Source: Bacteroides neonati
Lineage (GTDB): Bacteria; Bacteroidota; Bacteroidia; Bacteroidales; Bacteroidaceae
Direction of reading: 5' to 3'
Assembly: GCF_000499785.1 (NCBI RefSeq)
Contig: NZ_HG726019.1
Coordinates: 630,645-694,644, forward strand
DNA: 64,000 nucleotides
Positions 27,360 to 35,972 of the stretch are shown one piece after another (within the stretch, counting starts at the first letter, position 1; the number at the start of each line of letters is the position of its first letter). The notes beneath the pieces were generated by a model. It saw only the letters and a list, made by a program, of their open reading frames with translations. It did no database searches and had not been told where the DNA came from. The position numbers and the translations under genes were made by a program.

Positions 27360-28328
27360 TCAAAAATTATTTTTCCTAAACTTTCGTTTAATTACTCGAT
27401 AATAAATTTCAAAAAGGAATGGAGAAAAATTAAACAAGCAAAAATAAAAATGTGGCTTCCGAGGATGAAGTGGAAGCAGATTAGCTTCTTTCATCTTTAG
27501 AATTATTTCTTTTTGATTCCGATACCCCCGCTTGATACTATTTTTAAACAATTGCATCAGTGTAGTCGCAATATGATCATCAAAATATCTATTTAGCTCA
27601 TAATCAAATGAATAACTTCGTCGAAAAACAGCCAAAGATGACATCGCTGCAATAAGATATAATACATTAGATTCTTGATAATGCATCATATATGATCCTT
27701 CATTCTGATAATAGCGATAAAACAGTAAAGGATAATATTTGATTCGATCGGCTAAACAGATAGCACGAGGAGTAAATTCTTCATCTTCGTGCCAAATTGG
27801 AATCATTTCCAATTTATTGTCAATGAGAAAAGAGCGTTTGTAAGCATAGATCCAAACCATAGGAGGGTAATGATCGCTCATTAGAAAATCTTTACCGCCA
27901 ACAACCATACGGCTATTAGCATCCATTTTAAAGGGTATGTCTAAAGAAGCGTCATCTGTTGACAGAAATAAATAATTCATCAACATCATATCGAGTTGAT
28001 TAGATGCCATTTCACGATAAATACTTCCCAATACATTCGGACAAATACTATCATCTGAATCAAGAAAGAGTAAATATTCACCAGAGGCTTCTAAGACTCC
28101 CCTATTTCTTGCCAAACTAAGTCCACAGTTTTCTGTTGTTACATATCTTAAAAAGGAGTATTTTGAGCAAAGTAAATCTAAGATCTCGATAGAATTATCT
28201 GTAGATCCATCATTAATCACAATCGCTTCATAACAATTGAAAGGCAAATCCTGATTAGAAAGGGATTCAACGCATCGTCGTAAGTAATTAACAGCGTTAT
28301 AAGCAGGAATAATGATTGATAGTTTCAT
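27360..28328 (-). CDS. Family 2 glycosyltransferase
   Basis: 322 residues; GT-A domain with LSIIIPAYNAVNYLRR, VINDGSTDNS, and LFLDSDDSI. The C-terminal third is basic. I start at the ATG ending at 28328 (MKLSIIIP). An in-frame GTG ending at 28370 would add 14 residues but falls inside the -7 box of the promoter. First gene of the GT2-GT8-GT32 operon, with a good promoter at 28370-28399, divergent from the GT4 gene. Confidence 0.92.
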   Translation of the reverse strand: MKLSIIIPAYNAVNYLRRCVESLSNQDLPFNCYEAIVINDGSTDNSIEILDLLCSKYSFLRYVTTENCGLSLARNRGVLEASGEYLLFLDSDDSICPNVLGSIYREMASNQLDMMLMNYLFLSTDDASLDIPFKMDANSRMVVGGKDFLMSDHYPPMVWIYAYKRSFLIDNKLEMIPIWHEDEEFTPRAICLADRIKYYPLLFYRYYQNEGSYMMHYQESNVLYLIAAMSSLAVFRRSYSFDYELNRYFDDHIATTLMQLFKNSIKRGYRNQKEIILKMKEANLLPLHPRKPHFYFCLFNFSPFLFEIYYRVIKRKFRKNNF

Positions 28329-28369
28329 GAGAAGCTCAGAATCTGATAATGATATTATATAATTAAACA

Positions 28370-28399
28370 CAAAGATAAATTAAATACTGCACTAGGCAA
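28370..28399 (-). promoter_or_regulatory. Promoter of the GT2-GT8-GT32 operon
   Basis: On the minus strand TTG (28399-28397), 19 bases, TATCTTTG (28377-28370). The leader to 28328 is about 35 bases. Confidence 0.75.
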
Positions 28400-28481
28400 G
28401 AAGTTTTTATTGAATTTTAGAAAAACCAAAAGGGGAATCATAAAAACAATAAACGATATCTATATTTAGCAAGAGGATGAG

Positions 28482-28510
28482 TTGTATTTACAGAATAGTC
28501 GCTATCTTTG
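28482..28510 (+). promoter_or_regulatory. Promoter of the GT4 gene
   Basis: TTG (28482-28484), 18 bases, TATCTTTG (28503-28510). Expected transcript start is only about 12 bases before the ATG at 28529, a very short leader. Confidence 0.7.
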
Positions 28511-28528
28511 CAAAAACATACTCATTCT

Positions 28529-29701
28529 ATGAAGAAAAGGCTATTAATAATTGTCAGCCGCTTATTACAAGGTGGAATTGATACGATGTTGATCGAATAT
28601 TTAAAGCAGTTTGACAGAGATAAGTTCTCTATCAAATTGGCTATAGGGACTTGCATGGAAGAGCAAGAAGCCTATATTCATCATATCCCATCAGACATAG
28701 AGGTCAGTTATTTAGTCAAAAGACATTTTCTTATTAAGTACAGAAAGCAAAAGAATATAGGAAAATCTCCCATAGTAAAAAAGACGTATGACGAAACCAT
28801 ATTAAGTCCTATTAGACGATTTATTCAAAAGCGTAACTTAAATAAGCTAATTGCAGAAAGTGATGTCATTATCGATTTCGATTCGACTTTTTACTCTTTT
28901 TTAGCAAATACATCAATTCCTAAAATTGCCTTTTTTCATTTTAGCTTCAAGCAATACCATCATGGTAACGAAAAGAAGCTCAGACGATTAGGTAGAAAGC
29001 TTAACGTTTATGATAAGATTGTGACTATTTGTGATGAAATGAAAGAAGAGGGTATAGAAATGTATCCGGAACTAAGCAAGAAGTTTATCACAATTTATAA
29101 TGCATTCGATCTTGAAGCAATCAAGAAAAAAGCAGCTGAGCCACTAGATTCGCCTCTGGCAAAACATCCTTATATCCTAGCCGTTCAACGCTTAGAAGAG
29201 AGTCAAAAAGACTTGACGACGCTCATTAAAGCATACAAAATTTTGATCGAAGAGTATAAGATTACGGAGAGACTCTATATTATCGGAGAGGGAAAGAGCA
29301 GAAAAGAGTTGGAAAATTTATGCAAAAGATTAAAATTGACTGAATATATACATTTTCTTGGATTGCAAATAAACCCCTATCCCTGGATAAGACATAGTAA
29401 ACTGTTTGCATTCAGCTCAAAATTTGAAGGCTTTGGTATTGTACTTATTGAAGCGATGTCTCTAGAAAAGGCAATCGTGTCAACAAACTGTTCAACAGGC
29501 CCTTCGGAAATCTTAGATAATGGAAACGCTGGTACACTAGTACCAGTAGGAGATGAAAGAAGTATGGCAGAAGCGATATTTCAATTACTCACAGACCAAA
29601 CCTATCAAGCACAAATGCTGTTAGGCGTACAGAGGCAAATAAAGAAATTCGACATAAACAATACGATTCAACAGATAGAAGAATTGATACTCTCTTTATA
29701 A
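28529..29701 (+). CDS. Family 4 glycosyltransferase
   Basis: 390-residue retaining glycosyltransferase with GT-B fold. The N-terminal strand LLIIVSRLLQGGIDTML begins the acceptor domain; the C-terminal donor domain has HFLGLQINPYPWI, KFEGFGIVLIEAMS with the EX7E motif, and STNCSTGPSEIL. I start at 28529 because an ATG at 28508 lies inside the -7 box. It is a single-gene unit, divergent from the GT2-GT8-GT32 operon and convergent with the next GT2 gene, 2 bases between their ends. Confidence 0.93.
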   Translation: MKKRLLIIVSRLLQGGIDTMLIEYLKQFDRDKFSIKLAIGTCMEEQEAYIHHIPSDIEVSYLVKRHFLIKYRKQKNIGKSPIVKKTYDETILSPIRRFIQKRNLNKLIAESDVIIDFDSTFYSFLANTSIPKIAFFHFSFKQYHHGNEKKLRRLGRKLNVYDKIVTICDEMKEEGIEMYPELSKKFITIYNAFDLEAIKKKAAEPLDSPLAKHPYILAVQRLEESQKDLTTLIKAYKILIEEYKITERLYIIGEGKSRKELENLCKRLKLTEYIHFLGLQINPYPWIRHSKLFAFSSKFEGFGIVLIEAMSLEKAIVSTNCSTGPSEILDNGNAGTLVPVGDERSMAEAIFQLLTDQTYQAQMLLGVQRQIKKFDINNTIQQIEELILSL

Positions 29702-29703
29702 AA

Positions 29704-30642
29704 TCATCTCGTTAAGAAGAGATAGAGAGGTCTAGTATGCAAAAACAAGAATCGTCGAACGGATAACCACTTAGCATACTTAAAGAGAGATTTTGAAGAG
29801 ACGTTCTTATGCAAGTAAATCGATAGTAAATTAATATAGCTCTGATCTGTTTTATGCCTAATACACTCATCCAGAATACTTAAATATTTCCGAGTAAGAA
29901 GTACAGATGAACGCTCCCATAAGCCGTGGGCTTGCGCAAATTGATACTGACTGTTTATAGCATCCAAATAGTCAAATTTATCTTTAACTGAAAAAGCTGA
30001 ATGAACAATACTGGTAGAGCTCATGCAGTAGTGATATTTCGCTTGAGAAAGACAAAACACACTGTTAGCTTTAGCAAAGAGCTGATACATTACAAAAACG
30101 TCTTCAAAATTTCGACCAATAGGAAAGGATATACCATTAAACAACTCCTTAACAAAAAGATTATTCCACAAAAAATTCTTCATCACTTTATCTTCAAACA
30201 AGAGCTCTAGTGCTTGTTCTTTACTTAGAAGTTGCTCATGCATTTGTGAAACTTCTTTCACAAAATCTCCTCGGTGATAATAATAAGCACATTGCATAAT
30301 CTCTGCTCCAGACTGATTATGCGCATTATATAATGCTTCAAACATATCATCATCTACCCAATCATCGCTGTCAACAAATCCCACAAATACCCCCTCGGCA
30401 ACAGACAAGCCTTTATTTCTTGCAGCCGAACGTCCACCATTCTCTTGGTTATATACCTTTATACGGGCATCTAAAGAAGCAAAAGATAAGCAAATTTGAG
30501 AAGAATGGTCAGTAGAGCCATCGTTCACCACAATGATCTCTATATTCGAATAGCTTTGCTTGATAAGAGAAGAGAGACATCGTTTCAAAGAACTTTCAGC
30601 ATTGTATACCGGAACAATAATACTTATTAAAGGTGTTTGCAT
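29704..30642 (-). CDS. Family 2 glycosyltransferase
   Basis: 312 residues, GT-A fold: PLISIIVPVYNAESSLKR, VVNDGSTDHSS, GFVDSDDWVDD. The long C terminus (after ~ residue 220) is helical and basic, as in LPS and capsule glycosyltransferases. Start at the ATG ending at 30642; an in-frame GTG further upstream lies within the TACCTTTG promoter box. Single-gene unit, divergent from the next GT2 gene. Confidence 0.92.
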   Translation of the reverse strand: MQTPLISIIVPVYNAESSLKRCLSSLIKQSYSNIEIIVVNDGSTDHSSQICLSFASLDARIKVYNQENGGRSAARNKGLSVAEGVFVGFVDSDDWVDDDMFEALYNAHNQSGAEIMQCAYYYHRGDFVKEVSQMHEQLLSKEQALELLFEDKVMKNFLWNNLFVKELFNGISFPIGRNFEDVFVMYQLFAKANSVFCLSQAKYHYCMSSTSIVHSAFSVKDKFDYLDAINSQYQFAQAHGLWERSSVLLTRKYLSILDECIRHKTDQSYINLLSIYLHKNVSSKSLFKYAKWLSVRRFLFLHTRPLYLFLTR

Positions 30643-30662
30643 ATAACAATATTTAATCGACA

Positions 30663-30694
30663 CAAAGGTACGTATATAGCAATAGAAAGCAAAA
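30663..30694 (-). promoter_or_regulatory. Promoter of the GT2 gene at 29.7 kb
   Basis: On the minus strand TTTTG (30694-30690), 19 bases, TACCTTTG (30670-30663). The leader to the ATG at 30642 is about 15 bases. Confidence 0.75.
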
Positions 30695-30773
30695 TCCTTT
30701 GTATTTAATTTAAAGTTCTCATTTAATTCATGTATTTTTGCATGAAATGAGTTATACTAATAAAAGAACAGTT

Positions 30774-31556
30774 ATGATGATCGACCCGAAAATATCCGTT
30801 GTTATCAATACATATAACGCTGAGAAGTACTTAGCAGAGGTGCTTGATTCGGCAAAAGGGTTTGATGAAATTCTAATTTGCGACATGGAGAGTACAGATC
30901 GTACATGTAGCATTGCAAAGGAGTATGGCTGTAAAATAGTAACTTTTGAGAAGAAAAATCACCATTCGGCAGAGCCTGCACGCACTTTCGCTATTCAAAG
31001 CGCATCGACAGAATGGGTGCTTGTAGTAGATGCAGACGAGCTAATCCCTGAAGATTTAAAAAACTATCTGTACAAATGTATCAAAGAACCTGATTGCCCG
31101 GCAGGTATTTATATTCCTAGAAAGAATTATTTCATGGGCAAATTTATGCATTGCCATTATCCCGATTACCTATTACGCTTCTTTCGGCGTGAAGGGACTG
31201 TATGGCCACCGTATGTACATACCTTCCCAATCGTTAAAGGAAGGCTTGAAAAAATTGCTAAGGATCAGCACCACTTGGCCTTTGTACATTTGGCAAATGA
31301 TGGAGTTAGAGACATTGTACGCAAGACCAATCAATATACAGAAAATGAAATTGAAAAGAAAAAGAAGAAACGGTATGGAACAATGGCTTTGTTGCATCGC
31401 CCCTTGTTTCGTTTCTTTAAAACATATATACTCAAAGGAGGGATACGGGACGGAAAAGAAGGATTTATAAGAGCATGTCTGGAGGGATATTACCAGTTCA
31501 TAATGGTTGCTAAAATACTTGAGAATAGAAAAGGGAAATCAAGCATCCATAAATAA
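30774..31556 (+). CDS. WaaE/KdtX-like family 2 glycosyltransferase
   Basis: 260 residues. It begins IDPKISVVINTYNAEKYL and carries CDMESTDRT in place of the common DDGSTD and VVDADELIP as metal site, the pattern of LPS core beta-glycosyltransferases (WaaE/KdtX-like). The C terminus is basic with amphipathic segments. A -7 box TATTTTTG ends at 30740; AAAGAA lies about 8 bases before the ATG at 30774, which I prefer over 30738 and 30747. Its last 18 bases overlap the convergent fucosyltransferase gene. Confidence 0.9.
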   Translation: MMIDPKISVVINTYNAEKYLAEVLDSAKGFDEILICDMESTDRTCSIAKEYGCKIVTFEKKNHHSAEPARTFAIQSASTEWVLVVDADELIPEDLKNYLYKCIKEPDCPAGIYIPRKNYFMGKFMHCHYPDYLLRFFRREGTVWPPYVHTFPIVKGRLEKIAKDQHHLAFVHLANDGVRDIVRKTNQYTENEIEKKKKKRYGTMALLHRPLFRFFKTYILKGGIRDGKEGFIRACLEGYYQFIMVAKILENRKGKSSIHK

Positions 31557-32351
31557 ATCCTCAAAATACTTAAAACTGTCTAGCGATAAAGACGCATGCT
31601 TATCTGTGATATGATAAATTGGTAAGTGACGATAAAATGAAGCGACCAAGGAGAAGGTGCTTTTTGCGCCAATAATGTAATCACACTCGGAGAGAAGCCT
31701 TAAATCCTCAGCTTCGGTTCCATGAAATAAATGGATAGAACATGTATCTAATTGTTCCTGATAAAACGCTAAATCCAGATGCCTGTCGTTCGTACAAATA
31801 AAAACAGAAATTTTTTTATGAGGAAAAAGAGCAAAGAACTCACGAATATTTTTTATATAAACCTCATCATCAAAGTAGTATATACCACCCAAAAAACGGG
31901 CATAATCACCGCGGCGAATATGAACAGCTAAACGCAAATCTGAACTCTCACAAGAGTGGAAGTATTGAGATACGTGTTCGCAAATAGACTCTTTTATAGC
32001 AAATTGCTGTTTTATTTCATCTTCATATTTAAAAAACAATTCCGGAAAACGAAATCCCCATCCACTTAATGCAATCATTTCATCTTGTTTAAGTTGCATA
32101 ATAGCCTGTGGAGTTACCTCTTTACCGTCCTCAAGCCATAAGTGTTTAATAAGGTGAGTCGTAATCAAGAGTTTAGCAAAAGCATAAACTAACCAGTTAT
32201 GATACCAAAGATCACAGAGCTTAAAATATTGATATTTATAAGAAAAGCGCATCGAAATAACTTTAACGCCATTCTCCCGTCCCCAAGCATAGATATGCGC
32301 ATACTGGAGAATATTGTTACACATTTGCCCGTACCCTTTTACAAAAATCAT
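31539..32351 (-). CDS. GT11-type alpha-1,2-fucosyltransferase
   Basis: 270 residues. The N-terminal KGYGQMCNNILQYAHIYAWG resembles the GGLGNQMFQYA-type start of GT11, and the GDP-fucose-binding motif is clear in AVHIRRGDYARF (about residue 144). A later SECDYIIGAKSTFSLVASF is the family's third motif. It should transfer L-fucose from GDP-fucose to a galactose-type acceptor on the surface glycan. The Gly-poor N terminus makes it a divergent member, so the exact linkage is inferred. A fucose catabolic operon lies 25 kb away. Confidence 0.88.
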   Translation of the reverse strand: MIFVKGYGQMCNNILQYAHIYAWGRENGVKVISMRFSYKYQYFKLCDLWYHNWLVYAFAKLLITTHLIKHLWLEDGKEVTPQAIMQLKQDEMIALSGWGFRFPELFFKYEDEIKQQFAIKESICEHVSQYFHSCESSDLRLAVHIRRGDYARFLGGIYYFDDEVYIKNIREFFALFPHKKISVFICTNDRHLDLAFYQEQLDTCSIHLFHGTEAEDLRLLSECDYIIGAKSTFSLVASFYRHLPIYHITDKHASLSLDSFKYFEDLFMDA

Positions 32352-32394
32352 TATAAAATTCTGTTTATTGGTTCATTGATTACTTTTCTTGCCA

Positions 32395-32425
32395 CAAAGG
32401 TAACAAAATATCAAATACAGCCAAA
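32395..32425 (-). promoter_or_regulatory. Promoter of the fucosyltransferase gene
   Basis: On the minus strand TTTG (32425-32422), 19 bases, TACCTTTG (32402-32395), about 40 bases before the start codon. Confidence 0.75.
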
Positions 32426-32456
32426 AAACGAAAGTAATATAATGTCACGATATTTG

Positions 32457-32858
32457 CTAGTCTATATTAGCCGAAGCACCTTTCTTGGGCTTGAATACCC
32501 AGCGAAGTAATAAAAAATTTGTAGGAACGGCTACAGCAAGAACTAACAAAGGAGCCAACTCTCTCGACACATGTAAGTAGAGGAAAAAATTGAGCAAGAA
32601 CATATGAAGCAGATAATTAACCAGATGACTACCGCCAAAGCCAAAGGCTCTCTTAAAGGAGGGAACAGTGCGAAAGGTTAGGTAGGAGGTTAAAAAGAAA
32701 TTGCCGACAAAGCTAATGGCATAACCAACAGTATAGGCTATGTTGACATTGATCCAGCGTTGTAGTAGGTAGTAAATACCATAATGCACGCCGGTAGCAA
32801 TTGTGCCAACGACACAATATCGGATAAACTCGCTCCATTTACGTTTGTTTTGAAACAT
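32457..32858 (-). CDS. GtrA-like membrane protein
   Basis: 133 residues with four hydrophobic helices, GtrA family: FIRYCVVGTIATGVHYGIYY at the N terminus and VGYAISFVGNFFLTSYLTF in the middle. GtrA proteins are thought to flip undecaprenyl-phosphate sugars. Last gene of a four-gene operon with a deacetylase, a GtrB-like transferase and a GT87-like membrane transferase, a complete set for adding a sugar outside the cytoplasmic membrane. Its start overlaps the preceding stop by one base. Confidence 0.9.
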   Translation of the reverse strand: MFQNKRKWSEFIRYCVVGTIATGVHYGIYYLLQRWINVNIAYTVGYAISFVGNFFLTSYLTFRTVPSFKRAFGFGGSHLVNYLLHMFLLNFFLYLHVSRELAPLLVLAVAVPTNFLLLRWVFKPKKGASANID

Positions 32859-34036
32859 TAGTTCTTGTTATTTAGAATAGGTGCATACTCTTTCCGACAC
32901 ATCTCATAAGACAACTTCAGCCAGATAAGCACACAAGGAAGGGCTTTCAAAGCATAAGGTTGCACAATCTCTCTACGAACATAAGCGGGGAATAAATCTG
33001 ATGGAGAGAAGCTTGTTAATATCATTGCAAAAATCATCAATGCAACATCCCATTTGGAGCGCTTCCAAGGTGCGGCAATATACCAGATAGCCACCCCTAT
33101 AAAGGCGATTATATAGGTACTTGATTCGCTTCCGGTACTGAATAAAACAACAAAAAGCAATACGGAAGCAAGCAGCGTATAGCGAAAGGCTTCATGCTTA
33201 TATTGTTTGATTCGAAGATAGGGTAAGGCAAATACGATTAGCCCGCCCAAAAGTACCCAAATGTCCGAGTAGGTAGTACATTGGGAGATACGACGTATCA
33301 GACCAAGGAGGGAGATGTTTTGCGCAATAGAAGCTAAATTCTCCCCATTCTTCTCCAAAAGGCTTTGAGACCACTCGACATACTGCGACAAAACATAGCT
33401 GGGGCTACTGATAAGCATTGGAGATACAAACAGAACAACTGCCCAGAGCAACAGCCAGCCAATAAGCTTAATCTTGTGCTTTGAAAAGAAAAAGAATGCT
33501 AATCCGACAACACCATAAAGTTTAACAAACGTACCGAGCATGATATAAAACGCAGCCCATAACTCTTTTTCTTTTTGAATACAATAGAAGGTGGCAACAA
33601 TAATAGCGGCAATAGCAATGTTGAACTGTGCCATGAATAGCGCCGTCAAAAGCTCGTGCGCACAAAACCAATAGATGAATATGTGCTTGCGCTTAACCAA
33701 GGGAAGCTTACGAACAGCATAATACAGCGCCAACGAGAGGACAACAAGCCAAAGTATCAGACCGAGACGAAGCGGAAGGATAGCAAATGGGGCAATCACC
33801 AAGCTAAATACCGGTCCATAATGATTCGTATCCCAATATTCGGGATAAGCTGTATAAAGTGAAGTTTGATCAACTGTATGCCAAAAGACATATTTGAATA
33901 TGAGAAAGTTATTACTTACTTTTATAAGACCCGCAATAATCGGCAATAACAACCAAAGCCCAAATAACGTGCGATAGTCTGAGAAAAAAGGTTTTTGTAA
34001 GAACAAAGAAAGTCGATGCATTTGTTTCATAATCAT
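32858..34036 (-). CDS. Polytopic GT87/DUF2029-like glycosyltransferase
   Basis: 392 residues, about nine to ten membrane helices. It resembles the GT87/DUF2029 mannosyltransferase family, GT-C enzymes that use polyprenyl-phosphate sugars on the outer face of the inner membrane. An acidic pair suited to catalysis occurs in YPEYWDTNHYGPVFS after the first helix. The start may be the ATG at 34036 or 34030. Its donor would come from the GtrB-like enzyme and be flipped by the GtrA-like protein of the same operon. Confidence 0.8.
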   Translation of the reverse strand: MIMKQMHRLSLFLQKPFFSDYRTLFGLWLLLPIIAGLIKVSNNFLIFKYVFWHTVDQTSLYTAYPEYWDTNHYGPVFSLVIAPFAILPLRLGLILWLVVLSLALYYAVRKLPLVKRKHIFIYWFCAHELLTALFMAQFNIAIAAIIVATFYCIQKEKELWAAFYIMLGTFVKLYGVVGLAFFFFSKHKIKLIGWLLLWAVVLFVSPMLISSPSYVLSQYVEWSQSLLEKNGENLASIAQNISLLGLIRRISQCTTYSDIWVLLGGLIVFALPYLRIKQYKHEAFRYTLLASVLLFVVLFSTGSESSTYIIAFIGVAIWYIAAPWKRSKWDVALMIFAMILTSFSPSDLFPAYVRREIVQPYALKALPCVLIWLKLSYEMCRKEYAPILNNKN

Positions 34037-34057
34037 AGGAAATAGAAAGAAGGAAAA

Positions 34058-35026
34058 TTACTTTTGATTCTTTTTCTCATCACCTTCATCATATAAGAAA
34101 GTGTCGATGTGATAGAGAGGTCGATTCTTTACCTCTATGTATATTTTACCAATATATTGCCCTACTATTCCGATAGCAAAAAGAATAACACTGCCGATAA
34201 ACCACATGGAGAGCATCAGAGAAGCCCAGCCCGGAACAGTTAAATGTTTACAATAAGAATACACAACATAAATCGTCATGAGCAGGCTGATGAACATAAA
34301 AAAGAAACCTACTCCGATAATCAGTGTAATGGGTTTGGTCGAAAAAGAGGTAATGCCATCAACTGCCAAAGAGAGCATTTTGCACAAAGTGTACTTGGAG
34401 TGACCTGCCACACGAGGGCTTATTACATCGTCGACTGTTGTTGATTTATGCCCAAGCAAGGGGATGATACCACGCAAATATAAATTGCGCTCTTTGAAAT
34501 GAGACAACTGCTCCAGAGCACAGCGGCTAAGTAAACGAAAATCGGCATGATTGTAGACAGACTTAACGCCCAAACGTTGCTGCAGCTTGTAAAAGGTTAA
34601 AGCGGCATGCCTTTTGAGAAACGGATCGGCACAACGCGACACCTTTACGCCATAGACAATATCATACCCTTCTGCATGACGGTCGATCATTTCTTCAATA
34701 GCAGCCAAATCGTCTTGCAGGTCGGCATCTATCGTTATCACTGCATCACAGCGATCTTTTATAGTCATCATACCAGCCATGATAGCTTGTTGATGCCCCA
34801 TATTGGCTGATAAATTGATTCCGCGCACATACGGGTTGGTAGTGAAAAAATGAGTAATTAACTCCCAGGTATTGTCGTGGCTCCCATCGTTAACGAAAAG
34901 GATAAAGCTATCCTGCGAAATTTTCTGTTTCGCAATCAAGTCATTCATCAAGTCGGTAAGCCGTTTGACTGATGCAGGCAAAACCTCGGACTCATTATAA
35001 CACGGAGAAACGATTGCTAGTTTCAT
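34058..35026 (-). CDS. GtrB/DPM1-like polyprenyl-phosphate glycosyltransferase
   Basis: 322 residues. GT2 domain: LAIVSPCYNESEVLPASV, FVNDGSHDNTW, and VITIDADLQDD as the metal site. Two C-terminal membrane helices (about residues 230-300) anchor it, the GtrB/PglC-like layout that makes undecaprenyl-phosphate sugar. Its start overlaps the deacetylase stop by 4 bases. Part of the GtrA/GtrB/GT87 module. Confidence 0.92.
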   Translation of the reverse strand: MKLAIVSPCYNESEVLPASVKRLTDLMNDLIAKQKISQDSFILFVNDGSHDNTWELITHFFTTNPYVRGINLSANMGHQQAIMAGMMTIKDRCDAVITIDADLQDDLAAIEEMIDRHAEGYDIVYGVKVSRCADPFLKRHAALTFYKLQQRLGVKSVYNHADFRLLSRCALEQLSHFKERNLYLRGIIPLLGHKSTTVDDVISPRVAGHSKYTLCKMLSLAVDGITSFSTKPITLIIGVGFFFMFISLLMTIYVVYSYCKHLTVPGWASLMLSMWFIGSVILFAIGIVGQYIGKIYIEVKNRPLYHIDTFLYDEGDEKKNQK

Positions 35027-35823
35027 TCTCTTCTATTTAATAGTTCTCTATTCTTACAGTCGGTAAATTGGGAGAAAGTAACAAAGTCCTCTCCCCTTTG
35101 CTTAAAGTAATGTACAAAGTCGTCTAACCGCCTCACCATACCTTGTCCCGAATGATTACGAATGATAAATGGCATCTTCAGTTCGGGACAACTACCTAGC
35201 GGATAAAACTCCCACGGATGAAAATAAACAGCTAGATAACCATCGTGTTTCAACGTATAGGCACACAGTCGACGATAGATGGCAGCAGGAAGATTATGGT
35301 AAGAGAGCCAAAACAAGGGAAAACGCAAGTAAGGGGTTACCGAAGCGGGAATCTGAAGTACTTGCTCTTTTACGAAATAAGTACGGGGAGCCGATAAATG
35401 CATGTATCGCCCGGGGATAAAAGTTGGATTGAGGGAGGAGTTATACTCATATCCGGCTTTTCTTATTTCCGACTCAGGTACGGGCATCATACGTGCCTGA
35501 CGATAGCCACGCACCTTAACACCGGTCAGTTCTTCCAGTTTCTCTTTGGATTTTTTTAAATCACCCACCTCAAACGTCCAGTGGTAAAAGCCATGAGAAG
35601 CTAGTTCATGACCTTCGGCCAAAATGCGCTGTAGTATCTCCGGTGCATGGAGTGCAAAATTGGCTGTACAAAAGAATGTCGCTTTTACATTATTACGCTG
35701 TAGGCAATCCAATATTTGATGAGTGCCATACACCGAAATACGAATTTGTTCTTCGAGCGAAATTTGAACCTGATGCTCCTTGGGGACATCAAACTCTTCG
35801 ATATCAAAACTCAATAAAATCAT
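35023..35823 (-). CDS. Polysaccharide deacetylase (NodB-like, CE4)
   Basis: 266 residues. NodB homology domain with ILLSFDIEEFDVP (catalytic Asp region), HELASHGFYHWTF (metal His pair) and a late YFHPWEFYP. The form is close to DUF3473-type or PIG-L-independent CE4 deacetylases in polysaccharide loci, which remove N-acetyl groups from carbohydrate. First gene of the four-gene GtrA/GtrB module; a -7 box TATTTTTG lies at 35887-35894 on the minus strand. It could deacetylate the transferred sugar. Confidence 0.9.
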   Translation of the reverse strand: MILLSFDIEEFDVPKEHQVQISLEEQIRISVYGTHQILDCLQRNNVKATFFCTANFALHAPEILQRILAEGHELASHGFYHWTFEVGDLKKSKEKLEELTGVKVRGYRQARMMPVPESEIRKAGYEYNSSLNPTFIPGRYMHLSAPRTYFVKEQVLQIPASVTPYLRFPLFWLSYHNLPAAIYRRLCAYTLKHDGYLAVYFHPWEFYPLGSCPELKMPFIIRNHSGQGMVRRLDDFVHYFKQRGEDFVTFSQFTDCKNRELLNRRE

Positions 35824-35938
35824 CTTGTGTTGTATTAGCTGCCTTCTGACTGACTATTGCCAGCCGACAGAGTCGCATATTGGTCGCAAAAATAGCAATA
35901 AAAAGGAAGTCACGCACTTTTTTATCTCAAAATCTTCC

Positions 35939-35946
35939 TATATTTG
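35939..35946 (+). promoter_or_regulatory. -7 box before the GT4 gene at 36 kb
   Basis: TATATTTG, 26 bases before the ATG at 35973. No clear -33 element. Confidence 0.5.
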
Positions 35947-35972
35947 CCTGGAAGATATAATAATAGCGATTC

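Noticed and set aside
28329..28370. GTG start for the GT2 gene at 28370
   Set aside because: It lies in the TATCTTTG promoter box; the ATG at 28328 gives a normal family start.
30643..30663. GTG start for the GT2 gene at 30663
   Set aside because: It coincides with the TACCTTTG box, so it would not be on the transcript.
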